Positions 7,498 to 14,844 of a DNA stretch of 20,529 bases are shown here, piece after piece. A program made the translations under genes and the position numbers. Source of the stretch: Bryobacterales bacterium (GTDB lineage: Bacteria; Acidobacteriota; Terriglobia; Bryobacterales; Bryobacteraceae); NCBI GenBank assembly GCA_003142355.1, contig PLMF01000119.1:4843-25371 (forward strand), written 5' to 3'. Under the pieces are notes generated by a model. The model saw only the letters and a program-made list of their open reading frames with translations, did no database searches and was not told the DNA's origin. How positions within the stretch are numbered: position 1 is the stretch's first letter; the number at the start of each line of letters is the position of its first letter.

Positions 7498-8778
7498 TTA
7501 TTGTCGCACGATATCGGCGGCGCCCGGGAGGACCCGTGGCCGGCGAGCCACTTCGCCAGCCCTGTAGATCGGCTTGCCGCGTTTCATGGTCAGACGAACC
7601 AGGTTGGCGCCGAACTGGCGGGCCAGCTCGCGATAGTCGGAGACGTCGAGGAGCAGAAGATCCGCCGATTTTCCGGGTTCCAGCGACCCCACTCGGTCGG
7701 CGCAACCAAGCGCATGGGCGCCGTTGATGGTGGCGGCTGAAATGGCTTCGGCCGCGGTCAGCCCCATGTGCAAGCACGCCAGAGCCACCACCGCTTGCAT
7801 GCTCAGCATGGGGGTGTGCCGCGGGTTGAAGTTGGTGGCCAGCGCGATGGCCGCGCCGGAGTCGATCAGCGCGCGTGCCGGCGCGTGGCGATCGCCGTTG
7901 TGCAGAAAAACGGCGGGCAGCAGCGTCGCCATGGTGGGGGAGCCGCTGAGAGGCAGCGCATCCTCCGCCGTGGCGTGCTCGAGATGATCGATGCTCACCA
8001 CCAGGTTCTCGACGGCCGCGGCGATGGCGGCCGCGGGAGACCGCTGGTCCGCATGGATCTTGCAGGCGAAGCCCAGACCGCGAGCCAGTCTCAGGTAGCG
8101 CGCGAAGCACTCCGGAAAGGCGCCATCGCTGTCCCAAACCAGGTCGGCGAAGCGCGCCAGCCGCCGCCGGCGAATTTTCGGCAGCAACTCCGTAAAGACC
8201 GATTCGAACGCGCGCCGGCGGGCCTCTTCACCGCTCCCGTTGGACGGCAGGCGAAGCAGGAACGTGGTCACCACGTCCAGCGGGTCGCGTTTCAAGGCCG
8301 ATAGCACACGCAGGATCTTGATTTCGGCGCTCTCATCGGCGCCGCAGCCGGTCTTGCCTTCCACCGTCGTCGTGCCATGGCGCGCCATGGCTTCCACATG
8401 GTTGCGTGCGCGCGCCTCCAGCCTCTGGCCGGTGCTGGAACACACCAGCCGCGCGGCGGTCTGCTCATCCGCATCGGACCCGCCCAGCGGCGGAAAAACC
8501 AGGTGAGTGTGGCAGTCGACGAAGCCCGGCATGACCACCCGCCCGGCGGCGTTGATTTCCATGGCGTCGCGCGCACACGCCAGGTTCTCGACTCGGCGGC
8601 TTGTCCCCACCTCTTCGATGATGCCGTCGCGTATCAGCAGCGAGCCGTCTTGGATGATGCCAAGATCATTGAGGGCCGCCGCGCGGCGGGCTTCCTTGGG
8701 GCCGCGCAAAGTGAGCAGTTGGCGCGCGCCTCGAATCAGAATTGTCCCCGCCGTGCTCACCTTTATATATTGTAACAT
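7498..8778 (-). CDS. Imidazolonepropionase (HutI)-like amidohydrolase, divergent
   Basis: A 426-residue metal-dependent amidohydrolase related to HutI. Visible features: GFVDCHTHLVF with His90 and His92, HGTTTVEGKTGCGADESAEIKILRVL, KIHADQ with His242, SIDHLEHAT with His265, and NFNPRHTP followed by GLTAAEAISAATINGAHALG and DRVGSLEPGKSADLLLLD, the usual closing block. Two departures from classical HutI: the metal/catalytic Asp expected in the (S/T)D-x-NPG motif is Asn316 here, and the substrate-loop GGGI segment after HTH is missing. No other histidine-degradation genes are near, so the substrate is open. Start: ATG at 8778 gives the longest sensible protein, but it lies inside a palindrome; GTG at 8760 (just after a TACAAT -10-like hexamer, giving a leaderless message) is a real alternative. 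Confidence 0.82.
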   Translation of the reverse strand: MLQYIKVSTAGTILIRGARQLLTLRGPKEARRAAALNDLGIIQDGSLLIRDGIIEEVGTSRRVENLACARDAMEINAAGRVVMPGFVDCHTHLVFPPLGGSDADEQTAARLVCSSTGQRLEARARNHVEAMARHGTTTVEGKTGCGADESAEIKILRVLSALKRDPLDVVTTFLLRLPSNGSGEEARRRAFESVFTELLPKIRRRRLARFADLVWDSDGAFPECFARYLRLARGLGFACKIHADQRSPAAAIAAAVENLVVSIDHLEHATAEDALPLSGSPTMATLLPAVFLHNGDRHAPARALIDSGAAIALATNFNPRHTPMLSMQAVVALACLHMGLTAAEAISAATINGAHALGCADRVGSLEPGKSADLLLLDVSDYRELARQFGANLVRLTMKRGKPIYRAGEVARRPRVLPGAADIVRQ

Positions 8779-8791
8779 TAGTACTGTTACG
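8765..8791. promoter_or_regulatory. AT-rich divergent promoter region with palindrome GTAACA-N7-TGTTAC
   Basis: The spacer between the HutI-like gene (leftward) and the pseudouridine synthase (rightward) is a short AT-rich island in GC-rich DNA. It holds the perfect dyad GTAACA (8772-8777) / TGTTAC (8785-8790) around seven bases, with a second small palindrome AGTACT at its centre (8780-8785). TACAAT reads leftward at 8774-8769 and TATATT reads rightward at 8766-8771, both -10-like. The layout suggests a repressor site controlling one or both genes. I cannot name the regulator family. Confidence 0.45.
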
Positions 8792-8808
8792 TACAGCCTT
8801 CTTCGACC

Positions 8809-9555
8809 ATGCGGGAGAAACGGAAGCCGCCCGAAACACGGCCGCTGAAAACCTTGGAAAGAGTGCTTTCCAAGGCTGGATTGGGCTCGCGGACGGACGC
8901 GCGAGGGTGGATTGGCGGGGGCCGGGTGGCTGTGAACGGAAAGACCATTCGCAACCCGGACCACTGGGTAGACCCCCAGCGGGACCGCGTCGAACTGGAC
9001 GGCAAGGCCGTGCGGCCCGTCGCCAAGGCCTATATCCTGCTCTATAAACCGAAAGGGTACATGACCACCCGGCGGGATCCGGAAGGCCGGCCCACGGTCT
9101 ACGATCTGACCGCCGATGTGGGAACGTGGCTTTCGCCCGTGGGACGCCTGGACTTGGACACCAGCGGTCTGCTGCTGATGACCAACGACACCGGCTTCGC
9201 GGAGCGCATCGCCAATCCCGACCACAAGACTCGGAAAACTTACCAGTTGAAGACCGCGACGCTGCTGAACGACGAGCAGATCGACCGGTTGCGGCGCGGA
9301 ATCGAACTCACCGATGGACCCACCCGGCCGGCGGAAGTGAAGCGCCTGCGGTCCAGCGCCAAGCGTACGTTTCTGGAGTTGACCATCACCGAAGGGCGCA
9401 ACCGGCAGGTGCGGCGGATGGTCGATGCCGTGGGAAGCAAGGTGCTCAAGCTGGTGCGCACGGCCATTGGGCCGATCCGCATCGGCGACCTGCAGATCGG
9501 AAAGTGGCGCCGGTTGACGGAGCCCGAAGTGCGCGCCCTGATGGGGCGTCGCTAA
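8809..9555 (+). CDS. rluB: rRNA pseudouridine synthase, RsuA/RluB family
   Basis: A 248-residue cytoplasmic RNA-modification enzyme. Residues about 14-60 form an S4 RNA-binding domain (LERVLSKAGLGSRTDARGWI, GRVAVNGK). The catalytic domain carries the family motif GRLDLDTSGLLLMTND with the nucleophilic Asp115, the ILLYKPKGYMTTRRDP strand before it, and the late motif ITEGRNRQVRRM near residues 195-206. The family isomerises a uridine of 23S rRNA (RluB, position 2605 in E. coli numbering) or 16S rRNA (RsuA); I favour RluB from the length and S4 layout but the exact target is an inference. The message leader is short and no strong ribosome-binding site precedes ATG 8809. The stop codon directly abuts the palindromic repeat element. 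Confidence 0.88.
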   Translation: MREKRKPPETRPLKTLERVLSKAGLGSRTDARGWIGGGRVAVNGKTIRNPDHWVDPQRDRVELDGKAVRPVAKAYILLYKPKGYMTTRRDPEGRPTVYDLTADVGTWLSPVGRLDLDTSGLLLMTNDTGFAERIANPDHKTRKTYQLKTATLLNDEQIDRLRRGIELTDGPTRPAEVKRLRSSAKRTFLELTITEGRNRQVRRMVDAVGSKVLKLVRTAIGPIRIGDLQIGKWRRLTEPEVRALMGRR

Positions 9556-9666
9556 GTGGCGCAGACTCTCAGTCTGCCGTCTCCGCACTCTTGCGGAGAC
9601 GTTTTGCGGGCGGCGAACCATGCGTCCCCAAGAGTGGGGACGCGGCAGACTGAGAGTCTGCGCCAC
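9556..9666. repeat. 111-bp palindromic element: perfect 24-bp terminal inverted repeats enclosing two hairpins
   Basis: The ends 9556-9579 and 9643-9666 are perfect reverse complements (24 of 24). Each end is itself a hairpin: GCAGACT-ctc-AGTCTGC at 9561-9577 and GCAGACT-gag-AGTCTGC at 9645-9661. Inside lie two more hairpins, CGTCTCCGC-actctt-GCGGAGACG (9578-9601) and GCGTCCCC-aagagt-GGGGACGC (9622-9643), with 20 unpaired bases between. The loops are complementary in pairs (ctc/gag; actctt/aagagt). The element can fold as four hairpins in a row or as one long stem topped by two hairpins whose loops could kiss. It encodes the peptide ADSQSA on both strands, a peptide I recall from spurious proteins in Acidobacteria and Planctomycetes, suggesting a dispersed REP- or MITE-like family. 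No clear target duplication is seen. Confidence 0.85.
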
Positions 9667-9700
9667 GGGCGTGGGAGAATCGGAATTCAGGAGGCTCACC

Positions 9701-11176
9701 ATGCACGAACATGACATGAAACGCCGCACCTTCGTCCAGGCCACCGTTGCCGGCGCGGCCGGCGCTCTGGCCCCGCAAATACTGGGCCAGGCTGCCAAAT
9801 CCGCCCCGAAAAAGATGGTCGGGATTCAAATCGCGATGGCGTCTTTTGCCCAGCCGGATTATGAGAAGGTGCTCGACCTTCTACAGGACAAGGCATGCGT
9901 CAACACCCTGTTCGTCAAGACCCTGGATTACCCCGGCGGGGCCAACCAGTCCCGGTATCAGGGCGGAAACTCCACCATGATGCACCGGCAGTACTACCAA
10001 CAGACCGTCTTGAAGCCCGAGATTGTGCAGGCGCCCAGCGTCAGCAAATTGGACGTGTTCGCGCGCCTTATACCTGCCGCCAAGAAACGCGGCATGAAGA
10101 CCTTCTGCTGGGTCTCGCAGACCCATAGCAGCACGGACCACGCTGCCAACCCCCTCGATGACGTGTTCTGGGAGCGAGACATCAACGGCAAGGTGGCCGG
10201 CGACCACCCCGCCGGCCCCTGCCCCAATAATCCGAATTACCGCAACTTTGTGCTGGGCCTCTTCGAGGACTACGCCCGTTCGTACGACATCGACGGGGTG
10301 ATGTGGGGCGTCGAGCAACAGGGACCGGTGAGCAATGCGCTGGGCGCCTTTCACGACGGAACCGGAAGCGATCCCGGACGTGTCACCTGTTTCTGTGAAT
10401 TCTGCGTTGCCAAGGGAAAGCGGCAGGGCATCGACGTGGAGCGGGTCAAAACGGGGTTCCGGGAACTCGAGCAGTACGTCCGAGCCGGCCGCGCCGGCAG
10501 GCGCCCCATCGACGGCTACTATGTGACGTTCTGGCGCATTCTCTTGCGTCACCCGGAGATCCTCCAGTGGCAGCGGCTATGGACTGAAAGCACTCACGAC
10601 ATCCATCGCGGCATCTTCCAAACCATCAAATCGGTCAATCCGCGGCTTCAGGCCGGCTGGCACATCTGGCACAACATTTCTTTCAACCCGTTGTTCCGCG
10701 CCGAAGAAGACTATCGGGAGATGGCGCAATACTCCGACTACATCAAGCCGGTGCTCTACTTCAACAGCGCCGGAGCGCGGATGAAGTCGTACATCCACGG
10801 CATGAGCCAGAACGTGTATGGCGATCTTTCGAACCAGGAGTCCCTCCAGTTCGAGTACGACGTCATGAACTACAAGGAAGGTCCCTACGACCAGATCGCC
10901 GAAACCGGGTTCACCGCCGATTACGTCTACCGCGAGACCAAGCGCGGGCTGGACAACGTGGCCGGCACGAAAACGGAGATGTGGCCAGGCATCGATATCG
11001 ACGTGCCAACCCCCGGCGGAAAGAGCAAGTCGACTCCCGAGAACGTCCGCCAAGCCGTTATCGGCATCATGCGCGCGGGCGCGCAGGGCGTGTTGCTCTC
11101 GCGCACCTACACGGAGATGAAGATCGAAAACCTGGCCGGGTGCGGCAACGCCATGCGTGAACTCGGGCTGGTGTGA
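9701..11176 (+). CDS. Tat-exported glycoside-hydrolase-like (TIM-barrel) protein
   Basis: A 491-residue protein. ATG 9701 is chosen because CAGGAGG at 9688-9694 lies six bases upstream and a twin-arginine signal follows (MKRRTFVQATVAGAAGALA, Arg8-Arg9), cut near residue 30; the frame continues upstream into the palindromic element but that part is spurious. The mature protein alternates strands and helices in TIM-barrel manner, with SYDIDGVMWGVEQQGP, a cysteine-rich CFCEFC near residues 230-235 and aromatic blocks such as AGWHIWHNISFNPLF and SDYIKPVLYFNSAG. These are seen in putative glycoside hydrolases of the GHL/alpha-amylase-like group. Acidic candidates (Asp/Glu in DGVMWGVEQQ) may be catalytic, but family and substrate are not certain. 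It is convergent with the DUF6282 gene with no base between the stops. Confidence 0.72.
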   Translation: MHEHDMKRRTFVQATVAGAAGALAPQILGQAAKSAPKKMVGIQIAMASFAQPDYEKVLDLLQDKACVNTLFVKTLDYPGGANQSRYQGGNSTMMHRQYYQQTVLKPEIVQAPSVSKLDVFARLIPAAKKRGMKTFCWVSQTHSSTDHAANPLDDVFWERDINGKVAGDHPAGPCPNNPNYRNFVLGLFEDYARSYDIDGVMWGVEQQGPVSNALGAFHDGTGSDPGRVTCFCEFCVAKGKRQGIDVERVKTGFRELEQYVRAGRAGRRPIDGYYVTFWRILLRHPEILQWQRLWTESTHDIHRGIFQTIKSVNPRLQAGWHIWHNISFNPLFRAEEDYREMAQYSDYIKPVLYFNSAGARMKSYIHGMSQNVYGDLSNQESLQFEYDVMNYKEGPYDQIAETGFTADYVYRETKRGLDNVAGTKTEMWPGIDIDVPTPGGKSKSTPENVRQAVIGIMRAGAQGVLLSRTYTEMKIENLAGCGNAMRELGLV

Positions 11177-12061
11177 CTATAGTCCCAGCACCTGCGCCGG
11201 ATTGGTTTTCGACATGCGGTCGATATCGGCCTGGGTGAACCCCTGCTTCAACAGCAAGCGGAAGAACGTCACCAGACCATCCGGGTGAAGCGGATCTCCG
11301 GCACGGCCGAGGTCGCTCGCGATCACGCAATGCTCGGGTCCCACGGCGCGAATGGCGGCGGCGTAATCTTCGATTGTCGATCTCGCCGGAGGAATCAGCG
11401 CGAGGTACGTGAATTCCAAATACGCTCCAGCGGCGGCCGCCTGCTTCATTTGCGGGATGCTCATACTCACCGGCGCAACGAAGGGGTGGGTGACCACGAT
11501 CTGGCGGACCCCGGCGCGGCGCGCTTCAGAAACCAGAAGCAGATCCTCTTCGGCCGAGGAGTGTCCAGTGGCGAGCACGAGCTTGTGTCTGGCGATGGAG
11601 GCGATCACCGCCTGCACTTCCGGCAGCAGCACGCCGTCGCGCGCGATGGGCACGAACAGCCGGTTCTGCTTGTCGTAGCGCACCTGGTTTTCGGCATCGG
11701 CGGTGGGCATCCAGACGATGCGGCCCCACCCTCCCTTCAGCGCGGCCATGTGCTCGACAGCCGCCAGGTTGATGCCCCCAACGGCCCGGTTCAGCGCAAT
11801 CCCGCCGAAGACCTCAATTCCCGGAACGTCTTTGCGCACGATGTAGGCGAGGCTCGCGGTCGGGTCCAGATGATTCTTGAGGACGATTCCACGCATGCCG
11901 CGCTCACGGGCCAGCTTGGCCAGATCGATGGCGTCAATCGACCGCGCCGAGGTGTCCGGGTCGCAATGGGCGTGCAGATCGATAACGCCCGACAGATCCT
12001 GTGCCACGGCGGCCGCGGCGAGTAGCGCGAATGAAGCGAAGACCTTCTGCATGAAGAACAT
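11177..12061 (-). CDS. Exported DUF6282-family amidohydrolase-like protein
   Basis: A 294-residue protein with a signal peptide (MFFMQKVFASFALLAAAAVAQ). The mature start GVIDLHAHCDPDT (His30, His32) is a metal-binding HxH motif as in metal-dependent hydrolases. Later candidate ligands are VLATGHSSAEEDLL, QIVVTHPFVAPV and CVIASDLGRAGDPLHPDG (Asp near the C-terminus). The set resembles the DUF6282 family of amidohydrolase-like proteins whose reaction is unknown. Start uncertain: ATG 12061 or the next ATG at 12052; both keep the signal peptide and neither has a clear ribosome-binding site. It is divergent from the NHL-repeat gene across 56 bases. Confidence 0.82.
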   Translation of the reverse strand: MFFMQKVFASFALLAAAAVAQDLSGVIDLHAHCDPDTSARSIDAIDLAKLARERGMRGIVLKNHLDPTASLAYIVRKDVPGIEVFGGIALNRAVGGINLAAVEHMAALKGGWGRIVWMPTADAENQVRYDKQNRLFVPIARDGVLLPEVQAVIASIARHKLVLATGHSSAEEDLLLVSEARRAGVRQIVVTHPFVAPVSMSIPQMKQAAAAGAYLEFTYLALIPPARSTIEDYAAAIRAVGPEHCVIASDLGRAGDPLHPDGLVTFFRLLLKQGFTQADIDRMSKTNPAQVLGL

Positions 12062-12088
12062 CTTACGCCGAATTCGCTCCGTCCCGGT

Positions 12089-12117
12089 GTAAACTGAATA
12101 AGACTCTGGAGTCCAGA
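12089..12117 (+). promoter_or_regulatory. Leader of the NHL-repeat gene with overlapping dyads at the ribosome-binding site
   Basis: TAAACT (12089-12094 region) could be a weak -10. GGAG at 12108-12111 lies six bases before ATG 12118 and is embedded in two overlapping dyads, GACTC-tg-GAGTC (12102-12113) and CTGGA-g-TCCAG (12106-12116). The spacers are too short for stable RNA hairpins, so a protein site is likelier if they matter at all. Confidence 0.25.
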
Positions 12118-14790
12118 ATGAGAATTCCGGTCAAGGTCTTTCTAAGCGCGCCCCTGCTGCTCTTGCTGGCCGCTGTTGTTGTGCGCGCCCAATGTCCCAA
12201 TTCCATCGTCGCCGGCCCTCCCTCCACTTCCGCTGGGGATGGCCAACCGGCAACCTCCTCGTGGCTGCTCCAACCCAAGGGTCTCTCTCTCGACGCCAGC
12301 GGCAACCTCTACATCGCGGACTCAGGCAACAACCGCATTCGCGAGGTCTCGACCGATGGCGTGATGCACACCGTGGCCGGTCCCGATTCCCTGAACGATC
12401 CCGAGGCGGTGCTGGCCGCTCCCGATGGGTCGGTCTACATTGCCGACACCGGCAACAACCGCATCCGCCGCATCACGCCCGCCGGCGTGCTGACCACCGT
12501 GGCCGGCACGGGCCATCCCGGTTTCTCCGGCGATAACGGTGCGGCAACCGGCGCCGAGTTGAACGGTCCCACCGGCATGGCTTTCGACGCCAAAGGCCGC
12601 TTCTACTTCGCCGACACTTACAACGGCCGGATTCGGCGGATTGACGCCAACGGAGCGATCGCGACGGTCGCGGTCACCTACCAGCCAGCACCATGCTGCA
12701 CCACAACGGCCACAAACCAGGCTCTGGTCCACCCCCGCGCCATCGCCATCGCCGCCGACGGCTCCATCTACATTCTCGACGTCGGCGCTAACGGCATTCG
12801 GCGCGTCGCCCCGGACGGAACCATCTCGACGCTCTACGACGGAATCTGGGCCACAGACCTCGCCTTGCTTCCCGACGGTTCGTTGCTGATTACCTCCGAG
12901 GATTTGCTTCGACTCAGCGCGGACGGTTCGGCTCTGAGTTACTACGCACGCGCGAAGTCTGCCACCAATGCCGTCATCGGCCCGAGCGGTATCTATTTCA
13001 GCAGCTCGGAGAACGTGGTTTACCGTGCCGCCAGCACGGCGAGCGAACCCGCCATCTTCGCCGGGCAAGACTACTTCGGAAACGCGCCGGATCAGGCGCC
13101 GGCATTAGGCCCGATATTCGGTTCCGTCGCGGGCTTGACGGTCGGGCCCGACGGCAGCATCTGGGTGGCGGACAGCGGCGACTCCAAGATTCGTAAGATT
13201 CTGGCCGGCGGCACCGAGAGAGTGATCGCTTCAGGCCTCGAATTCACGGGCGTTGCCCTGGATTCTTCGGGCAACTTGTACGCGGCCACCCCGGCGAGCA
13301 TCTGGAGATTTGCGCCGGACGGAACATCGCGGCTTTTCGCGGGCGGAGGCTATTCCCCAATTCCTCCCGTGGGCGCTCCCCCGATTCCAGCTATGTCGGT
13401 GGATCTGTCGAATACCGAGGGAGTGGTGGTCGATTCCACCGGGAATGTCTTTGTGGCCGTGCTGCAGTTCGGTTATCAGCCACAGGTGGTGATCGCGCGG
13501 ATCGCTCCCAGCGGCCAGTTGACCACGATTTGGGACAGCACCACCCTTGCCGCCGCGACGGGACAATATCCCATTATTGGTTATCAGGGTTTTGCCATCG
13601 ACGCGCAGGGCTACCTGGTGTTACCCGTGCATGGTAAACAGGTCTTCCGGATCAAGCCGGATGGTTCCGGAATCGCCGAAATACTGATTGCTCCCGACTA
13701 CGTGACAGCGGTCGCCACAGGACCCTCCGGGGAGAGTTTTTATGCGACGGCCGGAGGCCGCATCAAGGCACTGCGTTCCGGTGCCACCCTCTATAACCGC
13801 GACGTCTCTCCGACTCCGTCTTCACTCTCCGGCCTGCCTGGTGGTGAAGCGGCTGCTCTCATCTCCGTAACAGTCATCGGCATCGGCGGAGTCGCATATG
13901 CCCCGCCCTCGTTGGCCACCGATGCGCTGGGCAATCTCTATTTTTCCGATGTAAACGGGCACGTCATCCGGCGCTTTTCGGCCGGTCCGTGTTTTACCGC
14001 CACCGCACCGCAGCTTTCGACTGACTCCCCCACACAGCCTTCCCCTATCACGCCGCCTCCTGAAAACGGCTCCACTGGCACGACTACCACGACTGGCACG
14101 ACTACCTCGACCAGCACTTCGAGCGGCAGCTCGTGGTTCGCCCCAGGAGAGCTCATCAGCCTCTACGGTTCAGGCCTTGGACCGAAGAATGCCGCGAGCG
14201 CTCAGGTCGCGAGCGACGGACGGATCGCCACGCAGTTGGCCGGAACCCGCGTTCTCTTCGAAGGCGTCGCCGCGCCTGTGCTCTACGCCAGCGATGGACG
14301 CGTCAACACCGTGATTCCCTTCACCATGTACGGGTATCCCTGGGTGCGGGTGCAGGTGGAATATAACGGGGCACTTTCTGACGTGGCGCCGCTGACTATG
14401 AGCGAATCGGCGCCGTTCGTTTTCACCGGCCTGGACCCTGGGACCGGGCATCCGGTCGCCATCGTGATCAACCAGGACGGGTCGGTCAACTCGCCGTCCA
14501 AGCCGGCTGCGGCCGGTTCCATCATCACCATTTACGGCAGTGGCTTCGGGCGCACCACGCCGGAAGGAGTGGACGGCCGGCTGGCGGCGGCGCCTTTACC
14601 GAAGCCCGTTCTCCCGGTGAGTGCGACTCTGGACGGCTTGCCGGCGACGGTGCTCTACGCCGGAGACGCAAGCGGATTGGTGGAGGGCACCGTCCAATTG
14701 AATATCCGGTTGCCGGGGACCTTTTACTATGGCGGGCTGTCTGTGGACGTGGGCGGCACTACGATGGGGTTCGACATCAATATGCGGTGA
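12118..14790 (+). CDS. Secreted NHL-repeat (beta-propeller) protein with TIGR03437 C-terminal domain
   Basis: An 890-residue exported protein. Residues 1-25 are a signal peptide (MRIPVKVFLSAPLLLLLAAVVVRAQ). Residues about 30-640 carry repeated NHL units, for example GNLYIADSGNNRIREV, GSVYIADTGNNRIRRI and GRFYFADTYNGRIRRI with TVAGTGHPGFSGDNG between them, forming one or two beta-propellers. Residues about 651-671 are a Thr/Ser/Gly linker (GSTGTTTTTGTTTSTSTSSG). The C-terminal 220 residues are the TIGR03437 domain: WFAPGELISLYGSGLGP, VLYASDGRVNTVIPF, PSKPAAAGSIITIYGSGFG and a last block GTVQLNIRLPG. TIGR03437 is known mainly from Solibacter-like genomes and is found on many surface proteins; it may serve anchoring or adhesion, but its role is not established. 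Binding partner unknown. Confidence 0.92.
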   Translation: MRIPVKVFLSAPLLLLLAAVVVRAQCPNSIVAGPPSTSAGDGQPATSSWLLQPKGLSLDASGNLYIADSGNNRIREVSTDGVMHTVAGPDSLNDPEAVLAAPDGSVYIADTGNNRIRRITPAGVLTTVAGTGHPGFSGDNGAATGAELNGPTGMAFDAKGRFYFADTYNGRIRRIDANGAIATVAVTYQPAPCCTTTATNQALVHPRAIAIAADGSIYILDVGANGIRRVAPDGTISTLYDGIWATDLALLPDGSLLITSEDLLRLSADGSALSYYARAKSATNAVIGPSGIYFSSSENVVYRAASTASEPAIFAGQDYFGNAPDQAPALGPIFGSVAGLTVGPDGSIWVADSGDSKIRKILAGGTERVIASGLEFTGVALDSSGNLYAATPASIWRFAPDGTSRLFAGGGYSPIPPVGAPPIPAMSVDLSNTEGVVVDSTGNVFVAVLQFGYQPQVVIARIAPSGQLTTIWDSTTLAAATGQYPIIGYQGFAIDAQGYLVLPVHGKQVFRIKPDGSGIAEILIAPDYVTAVATGPSGESFYATAGGRIKALRSGATLYNRDVSPTPSSLSGLPGGEAAALISVTVIGIGGVAYAPPSLATDALGNLYFSDVNGHVIRRFSAGPCFTATAPQLSTDSPTQPSPITPPPENGSTGTTTTTGTTTSTSTSSGSSWFAPGELISLYGSGLGPKNAASAQVASDGRIATQLAGTRVLFEGVAAPVLYASDGRVNTVIPFTMYGYPWVRVQVEYNGALSDVAPLTMSESAPFVFTGLDPGTGHPVAIVINQDGSVNSPSKPAAAGSIITIYGSGFGRTTPEGVDGRLAAAPLPKPVLPVSATLDGLPATVLYAGDASGLVEGTVQLNIRLPGTFYYGGLSVDVGGTTMGFDINMR

Positions 14791-14827
14791 GGCGCCGCAA
14801 CCGCGATCACTTGAGCTTCAGCGCCTC
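14789..14827 (+). terminator. Inverted repeat over the stop of the NHL-repeat gene, possible terminator
   Basis: GAGGCGC (14789-14795) and GCGCCTC (14821-14827) are perfect 7-base arms around 25 bases, with the first arm overlapping the TGA. No T run follows, so it would not be a classical rho-independent terminator. The convergent START-like gene ends at 14845. Confidence 0.3.
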
Positions 14828-14844
14828 GATGACCAGACTGGAGT

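Noticed and set aside
7119..7740. Plus-strand frames of 202 and 105 codons across the RNase P RNA
   Set aside because: They lie over a structured RNA gene and the antisense of the amidohydrolase; Arg/Gly/Pro-rich with no family likeness.
9544..9672. GGGCGT on both sides of the palindromic element as a target-site duplication
   Set aside because: The left copy is six bases away from the element's end inside the rluB coding region, so it does not abut the element and is probably chance.
8779..9798. Upstream extension of the HutI-like frame across rluB, giving a 766-residue protein
   Set aside because: The extra 340 codons are antisense to rluB and the palindromic element and show no family sequence; the amidohydrolase begins near 8778 or 8760.
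14068..14130. Tandem-looking short repeat considered as a CRISPR or minisatellite
   Set aside because: It is in frame within the NHL/TIGR03437 protein and codes for a Thr/Ser linker; there are no spacers and no palindromic repeats.
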